From NCBI RefSeq assembly GCF_003355495.1, contig NZ_CP031337.1, forward strand, positions 687,001-751,000: 64,000 bases of DNA. The letters run 5' to 3'. Under the pieces are notes generated by a model that was not told the DNA's origin, ran no database searches, and saw only the letters and a program-made list of their open reading frames with translations. The DNA comes from Crenobacter cavernae. GTDB taxonomy: Bacteria; Pseudomonadota; Gammaproteobacteria; Burkholderiales; Chromobacteriaceae. Below, piece by piece: positions 25,448-45,256 of the stretch; position 1 is the first letter of the stretch; every line of letters begins with the position of its first letter. A program made the position numbers and the translations under genes.

Positions 25448-26064
25448 GCCCACTGCTCCTCAAACTGCTGCACGGCATCGCGGGTCATCACGACCTTCTT
25501 GAAACGCACCAGGCTGTACGGGTCAGCTTGCTGAGCCTCGATCACCAGGACATTCGGCAGGTTGCGGGACGAGAGATAGAGGTTTTCATCCAGCTCTTTG
25601 GTAATGAACAGCGCCTGCTCGAGACCCAGCGACTTCACCTTGGCGGCGAACTCCTTGGTCTTCGGGCTTTCAACAGCCAGGCTGTCCACGATCACCAGAC
25701 GCTCTTCACGCACCAACTGCGACAGGATAGCCGCCATACCGGCACGGTACATCTTGCGGTTAACCTTCTGGCTGAAGTTCTCTTCCGGGCTGTTCGGGAA
25801 GGCACGACCACCACCACGCCATACCGGCGACGAAGTCATACCGGCACGGGCACGACCGGTGCCCTTTTGACGGAACGGCTTCTTGGTGGAGTGCTTCACC
25901 TCGGCGCGCGTCAGCTGGGCACGGTTGCCGCTGCGAGCGTTCGCCAGGAAGGCAGTCACCAGCTGGTGAACCAGCGATTCGTTGTATTCGCGACCGAACA
26001 GCGTGTCGGATGCATTCAGACCTTCGACGGCCTGACCTTGGATATTGATAACTTTCAGTTCCAT
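25444..26064 (-). CDS. rplD: 50S ribosomal protein L4
   Basis: The 206-residue protein has the extended tunnel loop region (RQKGTGRARAGMTSSPVWRG). In E. coli L4 also represses the S10 operon. The ATG at 26064 overlaps the rplC stop by one base (TGATG). Confidence 0.97.
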   Translation of the reverse strand: MELKVINIQGQAVEGLNASDTLFGREYNESLVHQLVTAFLANARSGNRAQLTRAEVKHSTKKPFRQKGTGRARAGMTSSPVWRGGGRAFPNSPEENFSQKVNRKMYRAGMAAILSQLVREERLVIVDSLAVESPKTKEFAAKVKSLGLEQALFITKELDENLYLSSRNLPNVLVIEAQQADPYSLVRFKKVVMTRDAVQQFEEQWA

Positions 26065-26708
26065 CACGCACCCGCCTTAACACTAGGACGTACGACCACG
26101 TCGCCGTTCTTGGCGCCCGGAACGGCACCTTTCACGAGCAACAGCTGACGTTCCGCGTCAACGCGAACAACTTCCAGGCTCTGAACGGTCGACTTGACGT
26201 TACCGTACTGACCGGCCATGCGCTTACCCGGGAAAACGCGACCCGGATCTTGAGCCTGACCGATGGAACCCGGCGTGTTGTGCGACAGCGAGTTACCGTG
26301 CGACGCGCGGTTGGAAGAGAAGTTGTGACGCTTGATCACACCGGAGAAGCCCTTACCTTTGGAGGTACCGGTCACATCGACCAGTTGACCCACGGCAAAG
26401 ATTTCAACGGTAATGGCGTCGCCTGCTTTCAGGCTCGATAGCTCTTCGCTGTTGAGCACGAATTCTTGCAGGACGCTGCCCGCTTCAACACCGGCCTTGG
26501 CAAAATGCCCGGCTTCGGATTTGCTGACGCGGTTAGCCTTGCGGGTGCCGAAAGCAACCTGAACGGCGGTGTAGCCGTCGGTTTCGGCGGTTTTGATTTG
26601 TGTGACGCGATTCGCGGACATGTCCAGCACCGTCACCGGGATGGATGCACCATCTTCGGCAAAGACGCGGGTCATGCCGACTTTGCGACCGACAAGACCA
26701 AGACTCAT
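26064..26708 (-). CDS. rplC: 50S ribosomal protein L3
   Basis: The 214-residue protein starts MSLGLVGRKVGMTRVF and has the SHGNSLSHNTPGSIG loop near the peptidyl-transferase centre. It is preceded by a 150-bp gap with its own promoter-like sequence and hairpin, so it may start a transcription unit separate from rpsJ. Confidence 0.98.
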   Translation of the reverse strand: MSLGLVGRKVGMTRVFAEDGASIPVTVLDMSANRVTQIKTAETDGYTAVQVAFGTRKANRVSKSEAGHFAKAGVEAGSVLQEFVLNSEELSSLKAGDAITVEIFAVGQLVDVTGTSKGKGFSGVIKRHNFSSNRASHGNSLSHNTPGSIGQAQDPGRVFPGKRMAGQYGNVKSTVQSLEVVRVDAERQLLLVKGAVPGAKNGDVVVRPSVKAGA

Positions 26709-26765
26709 GGTTATTTCCTTTTGCAGGTGCCGATTGCGATTGACCGGCAGTCTCTAAAACAAAAG

Positions 26766-26793
26766 CGGACTCGCCCAAAATTGGGCGAGTCCG
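26766..26793 (-). terminator. Terminator-like hairpin between rpsJ and rplC
   Basis: A perfect 12-13-bp stem CGGACTCGCCCAA / TTGGGCGAGTCCG is followed on the minus strand by CTTTTGTTTT. It can end rpsJ transcripts or attenuate transcripts that enter rplC. Confidence 0.8.
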
Positions 26794-26797
26794 AGAC

Positions 26798-26825
26798 TCT
26801 ATCACAGAAAATTCAAGCATCGCAA
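26798..26825 (-). promoter_or_regulatory. Possible promoter for the rplC-rpsQ unit
   Basis: On the minus strand TTGCGA (26825-26820) and an extended -10 TGTGATAGA (-10 hexamer 26803-26798) have a 16-nt spacer. The predicted start falls at the foot of the hairpin 26766-26793, so the hairpin would form at the very 5' end of the transcript. Confidence 0.45.
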
Positions 26826-26858
26826 GCACTTACATGCTTGCGCGCTTTCGTTTCGTGA

Positions 26859-27167
<309 letters not shown>

Positions 27168-27178
27168 ATCAGTCTCGA

Positions 27179-28369
<1,191 letters not shown>

Positions 28370-28402
28370 TTTGCAAAATCCTTGATTTAAAGAACAAAAA
28401 GG

Positions 28403-28412
28403 GTTGGCCGAG
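28403..28412. repeat. Single GTTGGCCGAG repeat copy between tuf and fusA
   Basis: An exact copy in the 69-bp fusA-tuf gap, with an imperfect partner downstream (TCGGCCCGGCC). Confidence 0.85.
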
Positions 28413-28438
28413 CCTATTCGGCCCGGCCGACAGCGCGC

Positions 28439-30532
28439 TTATTTCTTGGCGTTCATCACCGCGTCGGCAACATGCTTCGGCGCTTCAGAGTAGTGCTTGA
28501 ACTCCATGGAGTAGGTTGCACGACCCTGGGACATCGAACGCAGCGTGGTCGAGTAGCCGAACATCTCGGCCAACGGCACTTCGGCGCGAATCTTCTTGCC
28601 ACCCGCTTCGTCATCGTCCATGCCCTGCACGATGCCGCGACGGGACGACAGGTCGCCCATGATGTCGCCCATGTACTCTTCCGGAGTTTCCACTTCGACG
28701 GCCATCATCGGCTCGAGCAAAACCGGGCTGGCCTTGCGCATGCCTTCCTTGAACGCCATCGAACCCGCCAGCTCAAACGCGATCTGCGAGGAGTCGACGT
28801 CGTGGTAGGAACCGAAGGTCAGGCGGACCTTCACGTCGACCACCGGGAAGCCGGCGAGGATACCGTTCGACAGGGTGTTCTGGATGCCCTTGTCAACCGA
28901 CGGGATGAATTCGCGCGGAATCACGCCGCCCTTGATCTCGTCGACGAACTGGTAGCCGCCGCCCTCTTCCATCGGCTCGATGGTCAGCACCACGTGGCCG
29001 TACTGACCCTTACCGCCGGACTGCTTGACGTGCTTGGCATCGGATTCCACCGTCTTGCGGATGGTTTCGCGGTAAGCCACTTGCGGCGCGCCGACGTTGG
29101 CTTCAACGCCGAATTCGCGCCTCATGCGGTCAACCAGAATTTCCAGGTGCAGTTCGCCCATACCGGAAATGATGGTCTGGCCGGATTCTTCGTCGGTACG
29201 CACGCGGAACGACGGGTCTTCCTTGGCCAGGCGGTTCAGCGCCACGCCCATTTTTTCCTGGTCGGCCTTGGTCTTCGGCTCGACGGCGACGTGAATCACC
29301 GGCTCCGGGAATTCCATGCGCTCGAGGATGATCGGCGAGTCGACGGCACACAGGGTCTCACCGGTGGTGACTTCCTTGAGGCCGATGGCAGCGGCGATGT
29401 CGCCGGCGCGGACTTCTTCGAGCTCGATACGGTCGTTCGCCATCATCTGCACGATACGGCCGATACGCTCTTTCTTGCCCTTCACCGAGTTCAGCACGGT
29501 GTCGCCCGACTTCACTACGCCCGAGTAGACACGGAAGAAGGTCAGTTGACCGACGTACGGGTCATTCATCAGCTTGAACGCGAGCGCCGAGAATTTCTCG
29601 TCGTCGGAAGCGTGACGAACGGCGGCGACGCCATCTTCTTCACCGGCGATCGGCGGAACGTCCAGCGGCGACGGCAAGAGTTCGATCACGGCGTCGAGCA
29701 TGCGCTGAACGCCCTTGTTCTTGAACGCGGTACCGCACAGCATCGGCTGGATTTCGTTACGCAGCGTACGCTCGCGCAGGCCCTTGATGATTTCTTCCTC
29801 GGTCAGCGCTTCGCCGCCCAAGTACTTGTCCATCATCTCGTCGCTGACTTCGGCGGCCGCCTCGACCATCTTCTCGCGCCATTCTTCGGCAACGGGAACG
29901 ATGTCGGCCGGGATCTCGCCGTACTCGAACTTCATGCCTTGCGAGGCCTCGTCCCAGATGATCGCTTTCATCTTCAGGAGGTCGACCACGCCCTGGAAGC
30001 CGTCTTCGGCGCCGATCGGCACCACGATCGGCACCGGGCTCGCGCGCAGACGGGTTTTCATCTGCTCGACCACGCGAAAGAAGTTGGCGCCTTGACGGTC
30101 CATCTTGTTCACGAAGGCCAGACGCGGCACTTTGTACTTGTTGGCCTGACGCCACACGGTTTCGGATTGCGGCTGAACGCCACCGACCGCGCAGTACACC
30201 ATCACGGCGCCGTCCAGGACGCGCATCGAACGCTCCACCTCGATGGTGAAGTCCACGTGACCCGGGGTGTCGATGATGTTGAAGCGGTGTTCCGGGAACT
30301 GCAGGCCCATGCCCTTCCAGAACGTGGTGGTCGCGGCGGAGGTGATGGTGATGCCACGCTCCTGCTCCTGCTCCATCCAGTCCATGGTGGCGGCGCCATC
30401 ATGCACTTCACCGATCTTATGGTTTACACCGGTGTAGAACAGAATACGCTCGGTCGTGGTGGTCTTGCCGGCGTCAATGTGAGCGCTGATACCGATGTTA
30501 CGGTAGCGCTCGATAGGAGTTTTCCTAGCCAC
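28439..30532 (-). CDS. fusA: Elongation factor G
   Basis: The 697-residue translocase has GTPase motifs AHIDAGKTT, DTPGHVDF and NKMD, followed by domains II-V. It moves tRNA-mRNA during elongation and acts with RRF in recycling. It lies between rpsG and tuf. The exact repeat at 28565 near the C-terminus is read as Leu-Ala-Glu. Confidence 0.99.
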   Translation of the reverse strand: MARKTPIERYRNIGISAHIDAGKTTTTERILFYTGVNHKIGEVHDGAATMDWMEQEQERGITITSAATTTFWKGMGLQFPEHRFNIIDTPGHVDFTIEVERSMRVLDGAVMVYCAVGGVQPQSETVWRQANKYKVPRLAFVNKMDRQGANFFRVVEQMKTRLRASPVPIVVPIGAEDGFQGVVDLLKMKAIIWDEASQGMKFEYGEIPADIVPVAEEWREKMVEAAAEVSDEMMDKYLGGEALTEEEIIKGLRERTLRNEIQPMLCGTAFKNKGVQRMLDAVIELLPSPLDVPPIAGEEDGVAAVRHASDDEKFSALAFKLMNDPYVGQLTFFRVYSGVVKSGDTVLNSVKGKKERIGRIVQMMANDRIELEEVRAGDIAAAIGLKEVTTGETLCAVDSPIILERMEFPEPVIHVAVEPKTKADQEKMGVALNRLAKEDPSFRVRTDEESGQTIISGMGELHLEILVDRMRREFGVEANVGAPQVAYRETIRKTVESDAKHVKQSGGKGQYGHVVLTIEPMEEGGGYQFVDEIKGGVIPREFIPSVDKGIQNTLSNGILAGFPVVDVKVRLTFGSYHDVDSSQIAFELAGSMAFKEGMRKASPVLLEPMMAVEVETPEEYMGDIMGDLSSRRGIVQGMDDDEAGGKKIRAEVPLAEMFGYSTTLRSMSQGRATYSMEFKHYSEAPKHVADAVMNAKK

Positions 30533-30559
30533 GGGGAAACCTTCTCGATGTAGGTTAAA

Positions 30560-31030
30560 TTAGAAGCGGAAGTGCGAGAAGGCCTTGTTGGCTTCGGCCA
30601 TACGATGCACTTCTTCACGCTTCTTCATAGCACCGCCGCGGCCTTCCGCGGCATCGAGCAGTTCACCGGCCAGACGCAGGTCCATGGACTTTTCGCCGCG
30701 CTTGCGGGCGGATTCACGCAACCAGCGCATGGCCAGAGCGAGACGACGTGCGGGGCGTACTTCAACCGGAACCTGGTAGTTGGCACCACCCACACGACGG
30801 CTCTTCACTTCGACGACCGGCTTGACGTTGGAGATGGCGGTGTTGAACACCTCGATCGCGTCTTTACCGCTCTTCTTGGAGATCTGTTCGAGCGCGCCGT
30901 ACACGATACGTTCGGCGACGGATTTCTTGCCATCCATCATCACGACGTTCATGAACTTGGTCAGCTCCTGCGAACCGAATTTCGGATCCGGCAGGATGTC
31001 GCGCTTCGGTACTTCTCTGCGTCTTGGCAT
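30560..31030 (-). CDS. rpsG: 30S ribosomal protein S7
   Basis: The 156-residue protein starts MPRRREVPKRDILPDPKFGS. It starts assembly of the 30S head. str operon. Confidence 0.98.
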   Translation of the reverse strand: MPRRREVPKRDILPDPKFGSQELTKFMNVVMMDGKKSVAERIVYGALEQISKKSGKDAIEVFNTAISNVKPVVEVKSRRVGGANYQVPVEVRPARRLALAMRWLRESARKRGEKSMDLRLAGELLDAAEGRGGAMKKREEVHRMAEANKAFSHFRF

Positions 31031-31138
31031 TTCAATTCCTTACTATTCAATTCAGTTGAGCGTTTCGCTCGCGACCGCTCATCGAAGCGATCACTTACTC
31101 GACGACCTTCACTCGGGTGGTCGCCGTCTCAGCGCACC

Positions 31139-31510
31139 TTACTTGGGGCGCTTGGCACCGTACTTCGAACGGGACTGCTTACGGTCTTTCACGCCGGCGG
31201 TATCCAGCGAACCGCGCACGGTGTGGTAACGCACACCCGGCAAGTCTTTTACACGACCGCCGCGGATCAGCACGACCGAGTGCTCTTGCAGGTTGTGGCC
31301 TTCACCGCCGATGTACGAAATCACTTCGAAACCGTTGGTCAGGCGCACCTTGGCCACTTTACGAAGCGCCGAGTTCGGCTTCTTCGGGGTGGTGGTGTAC
31401 ACGCGGGTGCATACGCCGCGTTTCTGCGGGCAGGCTTCGAGCGCCGGGACCTTGCTCTTCGCTTTGATAGCGACGCGGCCCTTGCGCACGAGTTGGTTAA
31501 TAGTTGGCAT
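31139..31510 (-). CDS. rpsL: 30S ribosomal protein S12
   Basis: The 123-residue protein has TPKKPNSALRK with K43 and RVKDLPG with K88, the wild-type residues at the streptomycin-resistance positions. First gene of the str unit rpsL-rpsG-fusA-tuf-rpsJ, with a strong promoter upstream. Confidence 0.98.
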   Translation of the reverse strand: MPTINQLVRKGRVAIKAKSKVPALEACPQKRGVCTRVYTTTPKKPNSALRKVAKVRLTNGFEVISYIGGEGHNLQEHSVVLIRGGRVKDLPGVRYHTVRGSLDTAGVKDRKQSRSKYGAKRPK

Positions 31511-31562
31511 TACTCAGGTTCCTATTGAGTGAAAAAACGGCAGTCTCCCGCCGAATCGCAGG

Positions 31563-31592
31563 ATTATAGGGGAGTCGTTAACCGCTCGTCAA
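31563..31592 (-). promoter_or_regulatory. str-operon promoter (before rpsL)
   Basis: On the minus strand TTGACG (31592-31587), an 18-nt spacer and TATAAT (31568-31563) lie about 50 nt before rpsL and just after the rpoC terminator. Confidence 0.8.
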
Positions 31593-31599
31593 TGAAACA

Positions 31600-31640
31600 A
31601 ACGCCGCCAATCCAGCGTTAACCGTTGAATTGGCAGCGTT
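31600..31640 (-). terminator. Terminator after rpoC
   Basis: AACGCTGCCAAT and ATTGGCGGCGTT (minus strand; one mismatch) form a stem with a long inner loop, followed by TGTTT. It ends the rpoBC unit 28 nt after the stop. Confidence 0.6.
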
Positions 31641-31668
31641 TTTTGTTACACCCTGGCGGGTGTCAGAC

Positions 31669-35862
<4,194 letters not shown>

Positions 35863-35888
35863 TTTTACTCCCGTGAGGGTGAGCCTTC

Positions 35889-35919
35889 GAAAGGTTGGCC
35901 GAGCCTCGGCCAACCTTTC
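35889..35919. repeat. Near-perfect palindrome of two repeats between rpoB and rpoC
   Basis: GAAAGGTTGGCCGA and TCGGCCAACCTTTC form a 14-bp perfect stem with a 3-nt loop, made of two exact overlapping-orientation copies (35894-35903, 35905-35914). No T-tract follows. It lies in the 72-bp rpoB-rpoC gap. Confidence 0.95.
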
Positions 35920-35934
35920 AGGCTCACGCCTTCA

Positions 35935-40110
<4,176 letters not shown>

Positions 40111-40231
40111 GAGAGTCTCCATCGAGGTGGGGTGGCGCAAGAAACCAAAAGTCAGCAGCCACCTGCAGCGGATTGCTGGCTTTTACCTTCTTTTGTCGAA
40201 CAACAGGGCGCTATCGGTTACAAGCGCAACA

Positions 40232-40257
40232 AGGCTGGCGGATTTCTCCGCCAGCCT
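40232..40257 (-). terminator. Attenuator-like hairpin between rplL and rpoB
   Basis: A perfect 11-bp stem AGGCTGGCGGA / TCCGCCAGCCT with a 4-nt loop, followed on the minus strand by TTGTTG. A partial terminator at this place is known in E. coli, where it lowers rpoBC expression relative to rplJL. Confidence 0.7.
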
Positions 40258-40279
40258 CTTCATCTTCCCGGAGGGAAGA

Positions 40280-40645
40280 TTATTTCACTTCGGCTTTCGC
40301 GCCGGCTTCGGTCAGCTGCTTCAGCACGTCTTCGGCTTCGGCCTTGGACACGGCTTCTTTCACAGCTTTCGGAGCGCCGTCGACCAGGTCTTTGGCTTCT
40401 TTCAGGCCCAGACCGGTGATCGCACGCACAACCTTGATCACGTTCACCTTGTTGTCGCCAGCGGCGTTCAGGATCACGTCGAATTCGGTTTTTTCTTCAA
40501 CAGCAGCGGCAGCGGCCGGGCCGGCAACGGCAACGGCAGCGGCGGACACGCCGAACTTCTCTTCGAACGCCTTGACCAGCTCGTTCAGTTCCAGCACCGG
40601 CATAGCGGCAACGGCTTCGAGGATGTCGTCTTTGGTAATAGCCAT
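40280..40645 (-). CDS. rplL: 50S ribosomal protein L7/L12
   Basis: The 121-residue stalk protein starts MAITKDDILEAVAAMPVLEL, has an Ala-rich hinge (about 36-52) and a C-terminal factor-binding domain. The ATG at 40645 has CAGGAG upstream. Confidence 0.98.
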   Translation of the reverse strand: MAITKDDILEAVAAMPVLELNELVKAFEEKFGVSAAAVAVAGPAAAAAVEEKTEFDVILNAAGDNKVNVIKVVRAITGLGLKEAKDLVDGAPKAVKEAVSKAEAEDVLKQLTEAGAKAEVK

Positions 40646-40687
40646 TTGTAAAACTCCTGAATCGGTATTCGTGTAAAGCAAATCGGA

Positions 40688-41185
40688 TTAAGCGGCTTCG
40701 GCCTGCTTCTGCTCGGCCACAGCGGCCAGAGCGCGAGCAAGACCAGCAACCGGAGCCTGCATAACGTACAGCAGCTTGGACAGCAGCTCTTCGCGGCTCG
40801 GGATAGACGCAAGCTCAGCAACCTGAGCGGCGTCCAGCACGTTGCCGTCGTAAGAACCCGCCTTGATGACGATCTTGTCATCCTGCTTGGAGAATTGATG
40901 CAGAACTTTGGCAGCAGCCACCGGATCAGCGGAAACGCCGTAGACCAGCGGACCGACCATGTGGTCAGCCAGACCGGCGAACGGGGTGCCTTCCACTGCA
41001 CGGCGGGCCAGCGTGTTCTTCAGAACGCGCAGGTACACACCCTGCTCACGTGCTTTCGCACGCAGCTGGGTCAAGCTGCCCACCCCGATGCCGCGGTACT
41101 CGGCGATAACGACGGTCTGAGCTTTGGCAACTTCTGCCGCCACTTCAGCCACGACCACCTTCTTGGCTTCGATATTGAGACTCAA
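40688..41185 (-). CDS. rplJ: 50S ribosomal protein L10
   Basis: The 165-residue stalk-base protein starts at a TTG codon (41185) with a perfect AGGAGG 6 nt upstream. It starts with MSLNIEAKKVVVAEVAAEVA and binds L12 dimers by its C-terminal helix. Its unusual leader contains a tRNA gene (41285-41359). Confidence 0.97.
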   Translation of the reverse strand: MSLNIEAKKVVVAEVAAEVAKAQTVVIAEYRGIGVGSLTQLRAKAREQGVYLRVLKNTLARRAVEGTPFAGLADHMVGPLVYGVSADPVAAAKVLHQFSKQDDKIVIKAGSYDGNVLDAAQVAELASIPSREELLSKLLYVMQAPVAGLARALAAVAEQKQAEAA

Positions 41186-41244
41186 GGTCTACCTCCTAGT
41201 CATGAACGGAACGGCCTGTGCCATTCCCCTTCAGTGCAGCGGCG

Positions 41245-41284
41245 ACCAGTTTCAGGAGACATTACGGAATTCCGCCATCGAAAC

Positions 41285-41288
<4 letters not shown>
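41245..41288 (-). promoter_or_regulatory. Leader stem overlapping the tRNA-Thr 3' end
   Basis: On the minus strand ACCAGTTTC (41288-41280) pairs with GAAACTGGT (41253-41245), a perfect 9-bp stem. The first four bases ACCA are the 3' end of tRNA-Thr (A73-CCA), so leader folding and tRNA 3' processing could compete. The inner loop holds CGGAATTCCG, itself a palindrome. Confidence 0.5.
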
Positions 41289-41359
<71 letters not shown>

Positions 41360-41406
41360 CCTATCCGACAGCAGATATAAAGCCTGCTGTTCGGGCACAC
41401 CATCTG

Positions 41407-41449
41407 CGTAGGATGCTGAATACAGCGATTAAGCCCGAAGGCTCCTACG
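41407..41449 (-). promoter_or_regulatory. Structured rplJL leader (L10-leader-like)
   Basis: On the minus strand CGTAGGA (41449-41443) pairs with TCCTACG (41413-41407), closing two small hairpins, GCCTTCGGGC and GCTGTATTCAGC. Such a structured leader upstream of rplJ is where L10(L12) autoregulation acts in other bacteria. Assignment to the L10-leader family is from position and general shape. Confidence 0.5.
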
Positions 41450-41529
41450 GTCTTTGACAATCTGGCAGCGGGCGAACCCGCCACCAGCCCAAAGCCTTGG
41501 CAAACCAGAGCGGCTTGCCGAAACATCAC

Positions 41530-42225
41530 TTAAGCAGTAACGGTACCGGTATCTACGCGAACGCCGACGCCCATGGTGCTGGACACGGCGACCTTGCGCA
41601 GGTACTGGCCCTTGGCTGCAGCCGGCTTGGCTTTCAGCAGCGCATCAACCAGTGCATTCAGGTTTTCACGCAGCGCATCGGCTTCGAACGAAGCGCGACC
41701 GATGGTAGCGTGAATAATGCCGGCCTTGTCGGTACGATACTGGACCTGACCGGCCTTGGCGTTCTTCACGGCCTCGGCAACGTTCGGGGTCACGGTACCG
41801 ACCTTCGGGTTCGGCATCAGGCCACGCGGGCCGAGGATCTGGCCGAGCTGACCGACCACGCGCATCGCATCCGGGGAGGCGATCACGATGTCGAAGTCGA
41901 GCTGACCGGCCTTGACCTGCTCGGCCAGGTCGTCGAAGCCGACGACTTCAGCACCGGCAGCCTTAGCCGCTTCGGCGTTGGCGCCTTGAGCAAACACGGC
42001 AACGCGAACCGACTTACCGGTGCCGCGCGGCAGCACGACGGAACCACGCACGACTTGGTCCGACTTACGCGGATCAACGCCGAGGTTCACGGAAATATCG
42101 ATCGACTCGTCGAACTTGGCGGTAGCCGCGCCCTTGACCAGAGCGATGGCTTCGTCAACCGGGTACAGCTTGTTACGATCAACGTTGGCGTTGAGAGCTT
42201 GCAGACGCTTGGAAACCTTAGCCAT
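41530..42225 (-). CDS. rplA: 50S ribosomal protein L1
   Basis: The 231-residue protein starts MAKVSKRLQALNANVDRNKL, with the ATG at 42225 one nt after the rplK stop. It has the conserved GPRGLMPNPKVGTVT segment. In E. coli L1 represses the rplKA unit. Confidence 0.98.
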   Translation of the reverse strand: MAKVSKRLQALNANVDRNKLYPVDEAIALVKGAATAKFDESIDISVNLGVDPRKSDQVVRGSVVLPRGTGKSVRVAVFAQGANAEAAKAAGAEVVGFDDLAEQVKAGQLDFDIVIASPDAMRVVGQLGQILGPRGLMPNPKVGTVTPNVAEAVKNAKAGQVQYRTDKAGIIHATIGRASFEADALRENLNALVDALLKAKPAAAKGQYLRKVAVSSTMGVGVRVDTGTVTA

Positions 42226-42226
42226 C

Positions 42227-42658
42227 TTACAGACCCTCCACTTCGAGGCCCATCGAGCGGGCCGAACCAGCGATGATGCGCACCGCGGCGTCAAGATTGG
42301 CAGCGGTCAGGTCCGGCTGCTTGGCCTTGGCGATCTCTTCCAGTTGAGCGCGGGTCACCGTGCCGACCTTGTCGGTATGCGGCTTCGGCGAGCCCTTCTG
42401 GATGCCAGCGGCTTTCTTCAGCAGGATGGTCGCCGGCGGGGTCTTCATCACGAACGTGAAGGACTTGTCCGCGAAGGCGGTAATCACCACCGGAATCGGC
42501 AGACCCGGCTCAACACCCTGAGTCTGGGCGTTAAAGGCCTTGCAGAATTCCATGATATTCAGACCGCGCTGACCCAGAGCCGGGCCGATAGGCGGCGACG
42601 GGTTGGCTTTGCCAGCGGGCACTTGCAGCTTGATATAGCCGACAATCTTCTTTGCCAC
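42227..42658 (-). CDS. rplK: 50S ribosomal protein L11
   Basis: The 143-residue protein has the NPSPPIGPALGQRGLNIMEF segment of the thiostrepton-binding domain. It lies 93 nt after nusG. Confidence 0.98.
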   Translation of the reverse strand: MAKKIVGYIKLQVPAGKANPSPPIGPALGQRGLNIMEFCKAFNAQTQGVEPGLPIPVVITAFADKSFTFVMKTPPATILLKKAAGIQKGSPKPHTDKVGTVTRAQLEEIAKAKQPDLTAANLDAAVRIIAGSARSMGLEVEGL

Positions 42659-42751
42659 GATTTACTCCTAAAACGGGTGATAACGCGCACGCCAAGCGAG
42701 CGCTTCCCAGCGAAAGCGCAGAATTTTACACGCTTCCCAACAACCTGCCAA

Positions 42752-43285
42752 TCAAAGTTTCTCGACCTGGCCGAATTCGAGTTCGACCGGCGTCTCGCGA
42801 CCGAAGATTTGCACCGCTACGCGCAGCTTGTTGCGCTCGTAGTTGACTTCGTCGACCACGCCATTGAAGTCGGTGAACGGGCCGTCGTTGACGCGCACCT
42901 TCTCGCCCACTTCGAACAACACCTTCGGCCTCGGCTTTTCGGTACCCTCTTGCATCTGCTGCATGATGGCCTCGACCTCCTTGGCCGAGATCGGCGCCGG
43001 CCGGTTTGCCGTCCCACCGATGAAGCCGGTCACCTTGGGAGTACTCTTCACCAAGTGCCAGCTCTCGTCGGTCATTTCCATCTCGACCAGCACGTAACCC
43101 GGGAAGAACTTGCGCTCGGTGATCGACCTGCGACCGTTCTTGATGTCGACGACTTCTTCGACCGGCACCAGAATCTGGCCGAACAAATCCGGCACATCCG
43201 AGCGATCGATACGCTCGCGCAAGGCCTTTTGCACGCTCTTTTCAAAACCCGAATAGGCGTGCACCACATACCAACGTTTTGCCAT
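42752..43285 (-). CDS. nusG: Transcription termination/antitermination factor NusG
   Basis: The 177-residue protein starts MAKRWYVVHAYSGFEKSVQK, with the N-terminal NGN domain that binds RNA polymerase and a C-terminal KOW domain (about 125-177) that binds Rho or S10. It starts 3 nt after secE. Confidence 0.98.
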   Translation of the reverse strand: MAKRWYVVHAYSGFEKSVQKALRERIDRSDVPDLFGQILVPVEEVVDIKNGRRSITERKFFPGYVLVEMEMTDESWHLVKSTPKVTGFIGGTANRPAPISAKEVEAIMQQMQEGTEKPRPKVLFEVGEKVRVNDGPFTDFNGVVDEVNYERNKLRVAVQIFGRETPVELEFGQVEKL

Positions 43286-43288
43286 TGC

Positions 43289-43642
43289 TTAACCTCGACC
43301 GAGCAGGAGATCGTAGAAGAGCCAGGAAAGACCAGAGTCGACCGACCACATGAAGAGCGCGAGCACCAGCACGAACAGGAACACGAGACCCGTCAGCTGC
43401 AGGGCCTCCTTGCGCTCGGGCCACACCACCTTGCGCGCCTCGCCGACCGAGTCCTGTGCGTAAGAAGCAAACGCCTTACCCGGCGCCGAAACCCACAGCA
43501 CACCACCGGCCAGCACGAGACCCGCCACGAAGGCAAGCGCACGCAACAAGCCCTGCGACTCGGGAACCAGATAGAAACCCACGATACCGCCAACCAGCAA
43601 CAAGGCCGCGAAAGCGAGCTTGAGTTTGTCTTGCATTTCCAT
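43289..43642 (-). CDS. secE: Protein translocase subunit SecE
   Basis: The 117-residue inner-membrane protein has three predicted membrane segments; the last, with the preceding EARKVVWPERKEALQ amphipathic helix, is the conserved SecE core. Start at 43642 or six nt later (second ATG); the longer frame runs into tRNA-Trp and is rejected. Confidence 0.95.
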   Translation of the reverse strand: MEMQDKLKLAFAALLLVGGIVGFYLVPESQGLLRALAFVAGLVLAGGVLWVSAPGKAFASYAQDSVGEARKVVWPERKEALQLTGLVFLFVLVLALFMWSVDSGLSWLFYDLLLGRG

Positions 43643-43708
43643 GCGGAATATTCTCTTCGCGTATGCGACAAAAGACCAACCGGCGAAAACTCGCCGGTTA
43701 GTCTTGTT

Positions 43709-43784
43709 TGGCAGGCCAGGAGGGTCTCGAACCCCCAACCCTCGGTTTTGGAGACCGATACTCTACCAATTGAGCTACTGGCCT
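43709..43784 (-). tRNA. tRNA-Trp (CCA)
   Basis: 76 nt with acceptor AGGCCAG/CTGGCCT, anticodon loop CTCCAAA (anticodon CCA), T-loop TTCGAGA and encoded CCA. It lies between tuf and secE, the typical place. Confidence 0.97.
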
Positions 43785-43806
43785 AAAAACCTTTCAGATA
43801 TCGCGA

Positions 43807-44997
<1,191 letters not shown>

Positions 44998-45033
44998 GGC
45001 AAATTCCCTGAATCCGAAAACAAGGTTAAGCGA

Positions 45034-45108
<75 letters not shown>

Positions 45109-45129
45109 CCTATGACAGGCGTTTACGCT

Positions 45130-45203
45130 TGGAGCGGGTGAAGGGAATCGAACCCTCGTCGTAAGCTTGGAAGGCTTCTGCTCTACCATTGAGCTACACC
45201 CGC
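45130..45203 (-). tRNA. tRNA-Gly (TCC)
   Basis: 74 nt; acceptor GCGGGTG/CACCCGC, anticodon loop CTTCCAA (anticodon TCC), T-loop TTCGATT, encoded CCA. The outer pair of the anticodon stem is G-A, a small oddity. Confidence 0.95.
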
Positions 45204-45256
45204 CTTTACGATCTCGGACGCTTCCAGCTTCACGTCGTCAAGACGCTAAAGTAATC

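Noticed and set aside
26822..26841. GCAAGCA...TGCTTGC hairpin just after rpsJ as a terminator
   Set aside because: Only a 7-bp stem with no clear T-tract; the hairpin at 26766-26793 is much stronger.
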